This document shows positions 50,604 to 63,895 of a DNA stretch of 64,000 nucleotides, piece by piece. The notes beneath the pieces are model-generated. The model saw only the letters and a list, made by a program, of their open reading frames with translations, did not search any database and was not told the origin of the DNA. The translations under genes and the position numbers were made by a program. Positions within the stretch are counted from its first letter, which is position 1; the number at the start of each line of letters is the position of its first letter. Source of the DNA: Gordionus sp. m RMFG-2023 (lineage: Eukaryota; Nematomorpha; Gordioida; Chordodea; Parachordodidae); contig NC_088778.1 in NCBI RefSeq assembly GCF_954871325.1, positions 9,643,743-9,707,742 of the forward strand, written 5' to 3'.

Positions 50604-53600
50604 TTATGTCACCGATATAAATTCACTCTTTTTAATTTCCATATTAGGTGCCGCATCCTGACTCATCCGATAAAGTTCCTCCTGTGATTTAAAACAATTT
50701 ATCCTTTCTTTTTTCTGACTTTCACTTGCCGTATTTCTTTCGTCACGTTCACGCATACCCTCGATTAATAAAGAAGATGCCTTATCAATTTCCGCGGACT
50801 CACTACGATCTTCCTCTTTTATTTTCTTATCAATACCATGTTCGACTTCCAGATGTGGGAGGCTTTGAATGGGTAATAAATTGCTTGAAGGCAATTGTGA
50901 GCTACTTGGATTTTCAAATGCACTGGCAGTGTTAATTTCTCGGTCGCTCGAGCCCTTGAGACTTTTAGCAACTGTTTGTCTTCCCATTGCGTCTTTAAGT
51001 GGTGAGTAGAACAAGGGTAGAGCCATATCAGAGACAAAATCGGCCCTAGCCAATTTTTCTAGATCCTTGAAATCGGGGGTCTTAAAATTAGTGTCATCAT
51101 TCTCGCCTTTATAATGACTAAAATAAATTTTATAATACATTTTATATAATAAAAAAAAATAAACTTAATTTCTTCCATGTTTAAAAAATATCTAACAAAT
51201 AAAATGCTCATATTCTTTTTTTTCAAACTCAATTTATTATAAGTTTTTTAAAAACCTGTCATTAGAGTCGGTCATATTCATGGACCGATTACACATTTTG
51301 CGAAATTCTGCATCTTTATTAGTAGAATTCGACAAAACGCCATCGTACAAACTTTCGAAGTTGTGTGCAACATTAAGGGTCGGAAGCGAATTCTTTATTT
51401 GAGAATGCATTTGGGAAATCCCGCCAGCTCTTCTTCCACAATTAGCTAATGGGCATCCCGATATGCTATGTAGGATTTAAAGAAAATAGATGAAAAAAAA
51501 TCATTTTGAAATGATATTTTGGCATAATATATTACAATGAAATTTTAAAATTTGAATAATCCAAGATAAAAAATAATAATATCAGATATCAATTGGAAAA
51601 TTTGTGTAGAATAGCGGTTTACCTTCTATGGCTTAAGTATTTGCCGGTAGCATGACCTGATCCATCGCATCCTACAGTAGGACACCTAAATTAATAAGGA
51701 ATGATAAATATTTATATATACTTACGTTTATAAAGCTGTGCAAACACTATATAATATTAATTATTTAACGTTCAAACCAAAACGCAAAGAGCAAACATAA
51801 CATTGTACATTATATTATGTACAAGTTGTTATATAAAAATTATCACTTAAGTATATCGGTTGGAGATGAAACAGATACCATGATAGAATTATTATTCGAC
51901 ACAATGACTCCCTGTTTTAATCTGTCCGCACCTGCTAAATAGTTTATTTCCTCGTTCGGGTTACTATCGTTCGAACAATTTGATTTAACTTTGGTAGAAA
52001 CAATAACACTAGAGCTATTGTCAGCTTGAAGAGTGTTTAATTTAAAAGATGCTGATAATAGAGGAAGCTCCTTGTCGCCGGATAAACTATGATTTTGTCT
52101 AAGGAATGAGTTATTGGATTGTTGAATTTGCAACTGTTTCCTGCGAAAAACTGAAGCAGCCGCTAATAAAGGGCATCCTGAGGCGCTTCTATGGGAAGAA
52201 TAATTACCTGTCACATGGCCGCTACCGTTACAGCCTGGTGTGGGACATCTATTAATTTAATTAAATGATATAATAGTTTAAATAATTAGAATTGTAATCT
52301 AATATTAATTCATCATTTGGGAACGACTTTACTTGATAATCTTTTATTTGGTGTTTAAAATGTAAACTGATGATAAATCGGTGTACTACAGGGCTACTCT
52401 TAAACAGCAACCAAAATTAGGGTGATCACGGGAAGGCCTAATTTTTAAGAAACCATCAAGATTCACTATCATCCCAACGTTATATTATAATTATAGATTT
52501 CAGTCAGAGATTGGCAAATTTTTAAAAAAAATGTATTCAAATACACACTTCAAAAAAAGTATTTTAGTAAAAATAAAAATATGTTTTAAAAAAATATATA
52601 TTAAATACCTATAATTTTTCTTAACTATAACATTTTTATTATAGAATTTTAGAAAATTCTAATAATTATGATTTTATCCGGAGTGGCTAATGTTATTAAA
52701 AAGCCCGATTTTAAAAACAGGCCCGATTAAGATTATTACCAAAATAACTTTATGTAAGCCTAAAGATTTTGCTAATAGCTGGTAGAAATGCTTGGACATC
52801 TATTTGCAAATCTCGATGCTTATATAATATTATTTTGTCTAAAATCTTAGTGGAGCCGTTTTGAAAATCGACCTAAATCGGGCTTTTTAACAACACTAGC
52901 AATGGCAATGATACAGACATTATAATAATATATTTATTGTTGCAGCAGTAGCATTATCACATAAATTAATAATCAAATATAGTTAGTATACCGTTTTACA
53001 GAGAATATTATAAATTGCTGGAAGATGAAATCGCTACATTTATGTTTTTGGTTTTATTTTTAATTGAGCAGATAATTATTTCCATATATTATTGATTTTT
53101 AATATTTTCAAAAGTTATTCAAATTACATTTATAGGATGGTGACGTTGTAGCAGAATCCCCGCAAAAATATCTTATAAACGTAATAGTTTCATAAAAAAA
53201 ACCTTTTTCTTCAATTACTATATCTTCCGCATCTTCATAAAAGGTTGTATTTTAGCTTTCAGTATTACTCATTTAAAAAATAAAATCGATTTCAAAATTG
53301 AAGATGTTATATTTTCGCTAACTGATCACAAATTATATATATTTATATTTTATAATTCAATTTAAATTTTAAAAAAAGTATTTGCATCTGTATTCATCTG
53401 AAAATCGTGAAATCGTAATAAATACAAAATATTTTTTATTTTTTTTATAACATATTAAAATAAATATTAAATACAAATACAAAAAAAGTATCTGTATTAA
53501 GTATTTTAAATATAAGTATTCGTATTACTGCCCAACTCTGGTTTCATTGTTAGCATTAGAAAATAGAATTTAGAGCAATGCTGTTTAAAAATAAAATTCA

Positions 53601-56600
53601 TTGACCTAAATTTAGAAATTACAATGGAATATTTTTAAAACGGAAACTGAAGAATATCTAAGATACGAGATGACGATAGAATAAAAAATTTAAAATTTAG
53701 TGTTTATATATCTATTATTAAAATAACCAATAAACTCAAAAAACTTTACCAGCATGAACTTATTGGAAATACCGCTAATTTTTGAATCACAGAATCTTTC
53801 AAATTTTCAACTATTTTTAACCAAACCAACAATTTGATAGCAAAATATAACCATGATTTAAATCAATCCTTCCCTGATAAAGTTTTTTGATATCGAGCAA
53901 TTTTCTCCTTGATATAAAAATAAATAAATATTTATATTAGGGAGTGGTTCATTAAAAGCACTATGCATTATGGATTATCACTTCTATGAAATATCAGAAT
54001 TCATTTTAAAAATTTTACACACGGCCCAAAAAATTTTAGACGTTATCCGGCCCGACAGTAGATATCTGATCAAGAGCAAGGTTATTTAATTTAGCAATGA
54101 TATATTTTATATTAATGATAATCCTTTATAGCCCGAGCTATAGAAAAATAAAATATAATATTTAATAATTATTAAATTTTTTATGGGGTCAAATCGACGC
54201 AGAGTATTTTTCTAAAAGTATTATTTTGAATTAACGCTATTATAATTTTTTATATATAGTTTTGGTACATTTATGCAATATTTCCTTCAATTAATAGCGT
54301 GCAATAAAGTTATTTTATATTATGTCTTAATTTATGCATATCTAATCTATGAAACAATAATTTATATATATAAAAATTATAAGGGGCCTTATATAGTTTC
54401 TTTTCGAGATGGTCCCGAGACTGTTACACATCTGTTAATATATAGTAGTTATTTTTACAGTGTATAATAAGAGTAGACATTATTTTCCGGGGGGAGGGGG
54501 CAAGTAACATTTTAAAAATAATTTTGGTTTTTACACTCTTTTAAAAGTTTTTTCTCTAAAAAAGTTCAATAAAATGTAACTCTGAGTTTTTAATGTTTTT
54601 TGTAGGAACATGCAAATAATTTTTATTAAAAAATGACCCGTACTTATTCAAGGAACTCGAAGAAACGCCGGGCAATATGTCTTGCTCCGATGTTATATTG
54701 ACGCCATAGGTGTTGTTAATTATATCATACGGATCTGAATAAGATGGGATGGATGCGGGAGGGAGGTAGTTGTTGGGCGTCAATGGGTTATAATAACTCT
54801 TTTTGCCACCTTTCTTAAAGTGCTCAGATAGATCTTGATAGGAGTTTTTACTTAAGAGTCCCTTAAGAGATAGTGGGTCTAACTTGTACCCATTGTTTTC
54901 TGCAGACCTCCTTTCTCCTTCTTCCGATAGCAAGTCATCCTTTACTTTATCACTGGGTGACTCTTTAAGGGAGGCAGAAACAGGATTGTTTAGGGATTGA
55001 GTAGATCTACTTTTAGTTGAATTATCATAATTATTTATCGTTGGATCTAAATAACCAAAGGGATAGAATGAATGGTATGGGAAAGTATTGTTGTTCCAAG
55101 GGTACAAGCCTGGTTGGGCTAGGGCGTTGACGCCACCAGGTATTAATAAGTTTTTCGTGTAATTGTCGCATAGTTGTTTTTCGTTTTCCTTTTCATACCT
55201 CGTATGCAATTCTTCTTCGGGACGTTGACGGGCACATATTTTGGCTTTTTCTTCCTGGCTATCTAGACCTGGAGAACTATGTTGACTTTTTCTATAAAAA
55301 CATTTTTTTTAAATGAACAAAAAAAAAGTTATTATTGAATATTTTTTACTATCAGAAATTAATATTAAAAAATATATTTGTCTCCCTCAACAAATGATGC
55401 AGATAGAAATCCTGAAATCCCTATTTTCCAACCTTATAGGATTTTCCATCCTACGCTTATCATTCTTTTCATCAATTAAATAGTTTATCTTTAACCTCTT
55501 CTTAGTCTTTTCAGATGAAGAGAGATCCAAGGGCGATTCTTGAACTGATAAAGCTAGTTGAATTGTTTCCTCATTTTTATCATCCTTCTTTCTGACATCG
55601 GGCTTTGGATGCAAGTTAAATCTACTATAATAATCATAGTAAAGGTTATAGGGATCGTTTACATGATCTGTTAGACGATTATCATCAAATTCGCTATTTT
55701 TATTAGAAACCTTGCCATGTTTCCTCTCATGCTTCTTTTTTTTAGTTGCATCGCCTGTGTTGAAATATTTTTTGGGCTCATTGCCCTCATTATTGTTGTA
55801 ATGGGCCAGCAAATCTGGATATTTGAGGTTACCATGAAAGTAAGGGTTAGCTAGCAGATAATAGTAAGGATTGTGCATAAAGGGGTAAAAATAGGAGGGC
55901 GGAAGCCCCAAAGCAGGTTCCCCGTCAGGAGAAAATTCGTTTGAGGAATAAGGATATATCAAATTCTTAGATTTTTTGTTTAAGTAACCAGCTTGTTTCC
56001 ACCAAGATAGAGCGTAATCTGTCATGTCCTTACAACTCTTATTGTTATTCTGAGAATCTGTTTCATCTCTGTATCCATTATTATCCGCCAAAGCGTTAGG
56101 GGATGACATTTTGTCGTTTTCTTGTTGATGCAAATCCAAAGAATTATTATATGAACTATTTAACTTCTCGCATTCTAGGGCTTCTTCATTAGAAGACTCT
56201 GACAATCCTCTAGAGTCGGGGCCTTCATTTCTATCTTTGAACCGTTTAAATCCTTCTTCCATTGAATATTGGGCTTCATCTAATTGTGGGTAATAAGGAT
56301 TTTTGAAATGAGGGAAAAATGATGATATAGTTTGGGAGGCAGATAATAAATAGGGGTGATTGTAATCGTAAATGGGTGGAATACCAACTTGATTCCATTT
56401 GCTGTCTTTAGAACATGCTTCTTTAGATCCATGATTTTTTAGCTGAGGTTCTATATTTGACTTTAAATCCTTCATGTGATCATCTTTATGATTGGTCGAT
56501 AACAATGTCTCGTCTTTACTAGTTGGAGAGTATTTACCATTATAACCAGAAGAACCCTTTTCATTGAATTCTTGTTTAGAGAAGATAATTGCAGGTGGTT

Positions 56601-59600
56601 TAACTCTTTTATTGGAGGTTAAATCTTCAGAAAAATTGGAATGGCTCGTAGTCTTAATGCTAGATGTTGCCCATTCCCTATTAGAATCTCCTATCAGCAT
56701 CCTAGAACGCGTTTATTTTTATATTTCAATTTATATGTATAATATAATAAAATTGAAAGTCGATTAGCGATAAAATGATTATACTCATGTCCCAGTTTTA
56801 AACTGATAACTAAATTAGAACTTTGTATTTAAGTAACCTGAAATTGTTTTCATAATCTTAATGATAATTGTCTTTAAATATAGCTATTTGATTATTGAGG
56901 TTTTTTTAAAAAAAAAATAGATAGGTATTATGATTATCTATATAGGACCCTAACTAAAACTATTTGTTTTAGGGTAATGGGGTGAGGGGCATAATTCTTA
57001 ATTAGTGAATAAGGCAATATTTATGCGAAATATGATAATCATATATAAATAACTTTTTAATAAATAATGTATGTAAAGAGCATGAAGCGCAAAAAAAAAC
57101 AATTATGAAAATTTCGCGAAAGAAGAGAAATTTTTTAATAGGAAGTTTGACCCCCAAATGACCCTGTAGACACGGTCCTATAGATATTATGTGTAAAAAT
57201 CAAATTTTGGTTTAAAATAAATAAATATCATTATTCCCATATTTAATAGCTATTTTTAATTTTATCTACATATATTTTAAAAATTTGAAAGTCGATTTTA
57301 TTTTTAAATAAAAACGGAAGTAGAGTATTCCAATTTTCTTTCGACAACAAAGTAAAAATCAAATATTTCAAAAATCGAAACAGAATTTAAAGCTTTTGCT
57401 TTTGGTTCATTTTAATAACTTTTCTAAATGACATTTTGATTTTTATTATTTTTTTTAGTTTGTATTTTGTTTTTACTTTAGATCGACGCTCTGCTTAGAG
57501 TTTGAATTAGGATCTTCATTTCCATCATCTATACAACATTTTTTTTAAATAATAATAATAGGATATAAAAAATGTTTTTGGTTTTTACTAATTTGCTAAT
57601 TTTTTATAATTAATATGTATAATAATATATATACTTGAACCATAGGAATTACAAGAATTGTCGTTTTTGGAATATTTATTCCAATCGTTTGATTGACTTA
57701 ATGATGGATTTTCGAATTTGTGCCCATATGACTCATTTTTGATATTTTCATGTAATTTACCAACTTTTTCGCCAAGCGAGGGCGAATCGTTCACACTGGA
57801 TACCAGAAACTTGTTAATAGCAGCCAAAGGACATCCAGCGAGACTTTTAAGTTTAAATAAAAACTATATTAAAAAAATATATATATAATCTAATTAAATA
57901 TTTCTTAAGATTTATGATTGTTTTTTTTTAAATATTAAACCTTTAATTCCACTCCACACTCTACTTTCCTCCAAGAAACTAACGCAAAAATACCTTGTAG
58001 GTAGTTTTGTCACTCAATGATTCAAGCTTAAAAAATTTTACGCAAGCCTCGAGTTGTATAGATGACAGAAAGGTTTGATTCTTGACCAAATCTCTAAGAT
58101 TTATGTATTATTTTTTGGCTTTGATTTAACAGTTTCTTAAAAATCGGTTAAATTGAGGTTTTCGACAATACTATTTGTGGATTATTAATACTCAATAAGG
58201 CGCAGCTTATTATCGTTATCATTAGAATCAAAGCCCAGGCCAATGCTAACTACAAGTTTAAATATGAATTTCTTATATAATATCACAAAATATAGCATAG
58301 CAACTTATTATTTAATATTAAAAAAATTTTTAAATTACGCTGTTGAATCTACCCTTACCCCCCTCCCATACACAAAAAAAGTATTCTTACCTCCAAATCT
58401 TCAGGCCTCGTTTTCCAATTTATAAGGCCAACTGGAAATGTATATTTGCTTAGATATTTAAATTTAACTTTTTTTCCATTTCCCTAATAATACTCTATAT
58501 AAGATCAATATTTAACCGGGAAAATGGTGCTTTATATTCTTTATGTACATATATATCCTTTTTATTTTGCAATATATGCACAAGGTCCACGAAATATAAA
58601 ATAAACAAATGTTTTTGAATCTCATATAACGTATAGTAACTATGAGAATATATAATAAATATGATTTTTTTTTAGATATCGTATTTTAAATTTAAGATTG
58701 CTTTTACAGTTTTTAAGAACAAGATTTAAGTGTTGATTAAAGCTTAAAAATTTTTTATAAATTAACTTAAGGAATCTGATCTATTTTTCATATAATTTTC
58801 TATTTTTAATTAAATAAAAAAATTTTTAATATTTATATTAGGTATGTATGACCAGAAGAAGTCAAATTTCTGTGGTATCCATAATTAATTTTTTTTTTAG
58901 CCCCATCAAGTTTTTTAACCGGGGCCCAAATAAAATACTCGAATTTTTTATTCGTAATTTTATATACCTTATATTTCGTAAATTATTTCATGAGCAGCAA
59001 ATGAATGTTATATGATCTTAACATAATTTAAACTAGATAATTAATATAATTTTTTAAAATTTTTAATCAGCCTAATCCTTATTGTTAAGCCAGCCATGAT
59101 TTTTTCAATGCTATTTTGTGGCCAGCTCCGAGTTGGGTTCCGGGCTCGCAGGTATCTGGTAAGTATTTTAAAATTCGATCAAAATTAAAATGTTTAAATA
59201 TTATCGATTATAATATTACCATATAAAATTCAATTATTATCTTTCTTTAACAGGCTCAATTTTTTTTAGGCCTGAGCCCGACTTAGGACCAGGCCGGAGC
59301 AGGTATACTCTAACATATAATTTTAAAGAAAATATAGTTATATTATATTTGAGCGATTTGTGTCCCTTTTCACAATTAGATATTTTTTAATAACACTTCC
59401 GAGTTCCTAATATCACATTTAAATAGTTTAATTATCAGTTATTTTATGGTCAAATTTTTTAAAAAACATTTTCAAAAATAATTGAAAATTAAGTTTAAAA
59501 TTACGGATCGTTATTATTATATAAATATAAAATTTATGTCTATAAATTCTTCTACGAACTCCAGTCTAATTAAACAATTTAATAAGAATATTCCTTAAAT

Positions 59601-60262
59601 ATCGAATTATATACATACTAATTGTTATCTCCAATTTACTATTATAATATAATTAGATTTTTTTTACCTTCGATGAGAAATGCGATTCGTATTAACGTGA
59701 CCCTTACCATTGCAGCCAGGTGTAGGGCACTTTAAAACGGAGTTAGATTCATACATGCTGTAAATCAAGGAATGAGCTTCTTCTTCCATGGAAGAAATAA
59801 TAGGGGAATGATTAGATGTAGCTAATAATGGGATAGAGGAAATAACCGAAAGCTGCTGGAAGTCGCTTAGTGCAACACTGTCTTCATTGATATCCTTATT
59901 ATAATTTTTACAATTTGTAGAGGTATCGCTCGTTGTTATTATCATAGATTGAGAGGAGCTACTGAGACATTGAATTTTGGGTGATGACGCGAGTGAATTG
60001 GTAAGTCTTTGCCTGAGGTTGGAATTAAAATCCCTGTATACGGAGGCCTTTGCCTTGAGAGGGCAACCAGAAAGGCTCCTGTGATGGTCGTATAACCCTG
60101 TCACATGGCCTGTACCGTTACAACCAGGCCAGGGGCATCGGTTGGAAGTAAATGTTGAGGCGGGGGTCGTAGGTGTTGACGTAATAGGCTGACTTATAGT
60201 GAAATTAAGGGTTGCCGTTGATATGGTGGATGTAGGGCAAGAGGTGTTATCGGAATTCGATG
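50604..60262 (-). CDS. Myt1: MYT1/ST18-type C2HC zinc-finger transcription factor, 5'-partial
   Basis: MYT1-family proteins are nuclear, mainly repressive regulators of neuronal differentiation. Exons, 5' to 3': 59668-60262, 57635-57843, 57477-57528, 55433-56701, 54644-55291, 51847-52248, 51623-51685, 51256-51465, 50604-51117. They sum to 3962 nt (1319 complete codons plus stop) with all junction phases matching. Four fingers fit CX4CX4HX7HX5C. F1 is [19 protein letters not shown] (60060-60137). F2 is [19 protein letters not shown] (59668-57843). F3 is [19 protein letters not shown] (52173-52247). F4 is [19 protein letters not shown] (51684-51450). F2 departs at VNTN where VTGN/K is usual. 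About 700 low-complexity residues separate the two pairs and contain PLDLS (55519-55533), a CtBP-type motif. Vertebrate members have six or seven fingers, so this is a reduced set,though more could lie upstream. The first exon starts mid-codon and its predecessor was not found in the window. Confidence 0.93.
51623..51685 (-). CDS. Myt1: 63-nt exon carrying the first half of MYT1 finger 4
   Basis: It encodes [20 protein letters not shown]. It starts after tttag with the third base of a Lys codon (AA|G) and ends AG|gtaaac in the Ser codon. The second half of the finger, [10 protein letters not shown], is on 51256-51465. Confidence 0.92.
52688..52898. mobile_element. hAT-type MITE, TAGTGTTGTT family, diverged
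   Basis: It starts TAATGTTATTAAAAAGCCCG and ends CGGGCTTTTTAACAACACTA. The flanks GGAGTGGC and GCAATGGC match at six of eight positions. It is related to 2080-2274 by ends and by internal words such as AAGCCTAAAGATTTTGCTAA. It lies in the MYT1 intron between 52248 and 54644. Confidence 0.75.
53935..54060. repeat. Family B repeat, partial copy
   Basis: It shares TATCACTTCTAT, TCAGAATTCAT and the closing TTATCCGGCCCGAC with the copies at 4553-4860 and 9575-9893. The left half is missing. Confidence 0.45.
55433..56701 (-). CDS. Myt1: Large MYT1 linker exon with PLDLS motif
   Basis: These 422 codons fall between the finger pairs. Tyr/Pro/Asn-rich segments such as [12 protein letters not shown] and [18 protein letters not shown] recur. 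A basic run [11 protein letters not shown] could be a nuclear localisation signal. [17 protein letters not shown], near the end, is the best short-motif candidate. The acceptor ttctag|G and the donor AG|gttgga are both phase-matched to neighbours. Confidence 0.9.
59088..59305. repeat. GC-rich repeat fragment
   Basis: GGGTTCCGGGCTCGCAGG at the left and TAGGCCTGAGCCCGAC..GGCCGGAGCAGG at the right flank an AT-rich middle. It resembles family A or B in make-up. It lies in the MYT1 intron between 57843 and 59668. Confidence 0.35.
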
Positions 60263-61362
60263 CTGGATAATTGTAAAATTATTATAATTATTGAAAGGTA
60301 TAAGTTATATATTTTATCAAAATAATTTTAAAAAAAAATAAAATAGAATTTGTTATGTTTAAAAATTTCAAGTTTAATAAGTTATAGAAAAAAAAGTTTC
60401 TTTTTTGCCAACAAAAAGTTAAATATATTAGACATCGAAATAATATTATATCAAAATTTGTTTTTCGTAATATTATACTTCTTTATGTATACAGAACAAG
60501 AATTTATAAATGTAAATTAATATATAATATACTATTTAATTTTCAGATAGTCGTTTATTATTGACTCAAAAAAAAAAGAAGTAAGTAAATTTTGTAAATT
60601 TTGTAAAATTTTAAACTTTGTTTAAATAAGTTAGCTTATAATTTAATTATGTATTATTTTAGAATATTCTAACAAACTAAGCCCATTTTTAATTTTATTT
60701 TTTGGTTAAAAATTGTCTACTAAAAAACACTAAGGCATTACCAAATGCCAAAATCTATATTTTAAAAAAAAACAAAAAAGGATGTCCAAGCTGCTTTTTT
60801 GAATTAAATTTAGAAATGAGAACAAAAATTAAGACGCGCCAGAAACAGCCTAATAAAGTTTTATAAAATATAATAATCGGTGATAAATATATTTTTTCTG
60901 TTAAAATCCAAAATAGATTGAAGATTACTTTTTATATTACCCTTTGATGTTCAAAGCTAATTTTCTTTTAGATGGGCAATTATCATTTTAATATATTATT
61001 GATTACGAAAAGTAAACAAGTTGGCATAGCCTTTTATTGTATACATACTCGTTTAACAGATCGGTTTATAGGATAGAAAATTCGAACCATCTAATTCGGT
61101 TCAGGGAAAAATAACAGGTTTATGGTTCAGATTCGGTAGGTAAAATTAATAATACATGTTAGATTTGAACCTTTAATTCGAATCTTTTCGCATATTTAGA
61201 ATTTGGTAAGGGGAATTACATTTTTTTAAATATAAATAGCACCTTATATTAGTATATTTTTACAAAAATATTGTTTATGATGACATACTATATCAATTTT
61301 TGGAAGATGGGGGTGGAAGGAGTGTTAAGGGAATTTTTTTTATTAATTAATGATATATTTAG

Positions 61363-61763
61363 TAGTGATCTGCATCAGTCCTAATTTCCTAAACCCGGCC
61401 CTTCCCAAAATTTTTTTATAAAATTTGTCCGGCCCGGCTAAATCACAAACGAATTTATTTTTTATTTGTCCCGAAAAGCCCAACCAGAAATAAAAATTAT
61501 TTTCCCGCCCGGCCCGAAGTTTTTTAAATATAGAAAATATTAATTTTTTTTTATTGTATAAAAATATATTCTACAAATTAAAAATATTAGCGTCTTGTTT
61601 CCAGCAAGAATTTTAAAATATATCTATTTTATTGAGAAAATGTAATATCATATTTAAAAATTTAAGCCCGACCTGGCGCGGCCTGAATTTTTTTAAAAAT
61701 ATTGGGCCTGACCCAGCCTGAACTTAAATTATTTTTTTAAAATAGACCATTTTCAGATTTCTA
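61363..61763. mobile_element. Family A hAT-type MITE, GC-rich, 401 bp
   Basis: It starts TAGTGATCTGCATC and ends CAGATTTCTA, flanked by a perfect 8-bp duplication ATATTTAG (61355-61362 and 61764-61771). It has GGCCCGGC words internally. This copy fixes the family termini. Another MITE (61769-61952) begins within its right duplication. Confidence 0.85.
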
Positions 61764-61768
61764 ATATT

Positions 61769-61952
61769 TAGTGTTGTCAATTAAAAACGGCTACCTCAAT
61801 ATTTTAGCCAAAAAATATCGCGCAAGCCTGAAAATTTTTTACAAAGATGATAGAATCGTTTGAACATCTATTAACAAAATCTCGAAGCTAGCATAAAATA
61901 AGGTCAAAATCTTAATTTAAAATTGGCTAAATCGAGTCGTTAAACAATACTA
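61769..61952. mobile_element. hAT-type MITE, TAGTGTTGTT family
   Basis: It starts TAGTGTTGTCAATTAAAAAC and ends GTCGTTAAACAATACTA. It shares AACGGCTA.CTCAATATTTTA and internal words with 2080-2274. No matching flanking duplication is seen, perhaps because of the adjoining element. Confidence 0.65.
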
Positions 61953-63350
61953 ACTTACAAATTTATATCCTTGGTTATGCCATTGATACTTATATATGCC
62001 ATACTGGGATATGGAATTTATGGGGATTCAGAATCTTGTAATTTTTATTCATTTACTGATGGCAATTTTTGAGTTTAAAAAATTAGATTTGATCGAAAAT
62101 GTATTCCATCATGTGCGGATTACCCAAACTGTGAATTTCCGACAATTTTGTCGTGAACTTTTGATCAATTATTTTCTATTCATTTTTCAATAAATTTTTT
62201 ATATAAATGAAAAAAATATATAAAAGTTTATGGCAAAATAACTCTTAGAATATATTTCCAATCAAATCTAATAATTACCATATAAAAATCGTTATCAATA
62301 AATTATTAAAGCTCAATAATTTTGGTAAATCCATATCCCAATACGACATATACATCCAAAATCTTTTCAAAAAAGTGGAAAATACCTGGGATAAATAATT
62401 TATTCCTTTAATATTAAAAAAAACAAAAAAAAACAAATTTTAACAAAATTAACTTAAATAACTTAAATAATTTTAAAAAATAAGGATTTAATTGCTATAG
62501 TAAGAGAGATAATTGATTACTGGTTTTCCTGTTCTGTATATATTATTAATGATATCACATTCCCTGTCTCTAATATATTATAACTATACACTATTACATT
62601 AAGATTGAATTGAATTATTATAAGAGTTTTATCATATTAACATTAAATATAAAGCATTTTAAACAAATTTTATTCATGAATAAATAATTATATTTAAATT
62701 TCTGTATATTTCTTGATATAAAAATAAGTTGTTTTTTTTGTTATAATTTTCACATTCATCTTTAAATTTTTAATGCGAATTTTGTATAATATTATAGTAT
62801 AGTGTAACTAACATTACAAACTTTGCGTGCGTGATTATGTTAAATTTTATTTCTATTTTTGACACTAAAAATTTAGATCTTTGTTAGATTTTTGGTTGTT
62901 TTAGTATTATATAATTTTATTTTTTGATTTTGTGCGACGAATTTATAAAAAAAAATTCTAATATATAATATTATTAAGTTCGAATAAAATGTTAATCCAA
63001 GTTGGATCAGATTAGAGTTTAATAGATCGGGAGTTGGGTAGGTCGTCCAGAGAGATTAGTTTATGTAAATAATTATTAGGAAACGAAAGCAAAAATTATT
63101 TATTTTTAAATTAACTTTTCTAAATATTAAGTTTCTCAAAATCGGCAAACTCGATTTAACCTCGAAGTGCTTGCCGATGAAAATCAGCCAAACCTCGATT
63201 CCAAAGTAGTATTGTTCGGCTTAAACCTTGATGCAGGATTTTGGCTAAAAACTCAAGTAAGCCGTTTTACAATTACACAAAATTGGCTTATGTAAAAAAG
63301 TATAATCCAGACAAATTGAGATTATTGCTAATAAATATTTGTAAAAATAA

Positions 63351-63895
63351 CAGGGACCCGAACCGTTATTTATAACGGTTCAGTTTGGTTGCGGTTCAAT
63401 ATGTAAAAAATTATAATGGCTACGTTTTGGTTAAGGTTATTAAGAAAAATTTATAAAGGTTCGGTTCGGTTCAGCTAATTGTAAAGGTTTATAATGGTTC
63501 ATTATGGTTAGATATTTTTTTTTATTGAAGCAATACATACCATCGTCTAATTTATTTTTATTATATGCATCTATGAATTATATATAAAAAATATATATAA
63601 GATTCAAAATAACTCATCTTTAATATATTATTTGAAGTCATAAGTAATATATTTTCTAATATATGGATTTATTTGTTCCTTATGACGATAACTCAAATTC
63701 TAGCCCTGAAAAGACCCTTTCTACAGAAACTTGTATTGCGGGAACCGCCATTACTATAAGAGCAAGTTTATATAATTCTGGATATTCAAATTTTTTCGAT
63801 TCCTAAAATATAAAAACTGAACCGGTTTGAACCGGTTTAACCTTTTTTATAAGGGTTATTTCTACTCCTTCTTTACGGTTCACTCCGGGTCCCTG
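63351..63895. mobile_element. Non-autonomous hAT element (CAGGGACCCGAACCG ends), 545 bp
   Basis: It starts CAGGGACCCGAACCGTT and ends ACGGTTCACTCCGGGTCCCTG, flanked by a perfect 8-bp duplication AAAAATAA (63343-63350 and 63896-63903). GGTTCGGTT-type words fill the subterminal regions. A 48-codon open stretch begins MDLFVPYDDNSNSSPEK near 63663 and may be a transposase scrap; it is not recognised. Confidence 0.87.
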
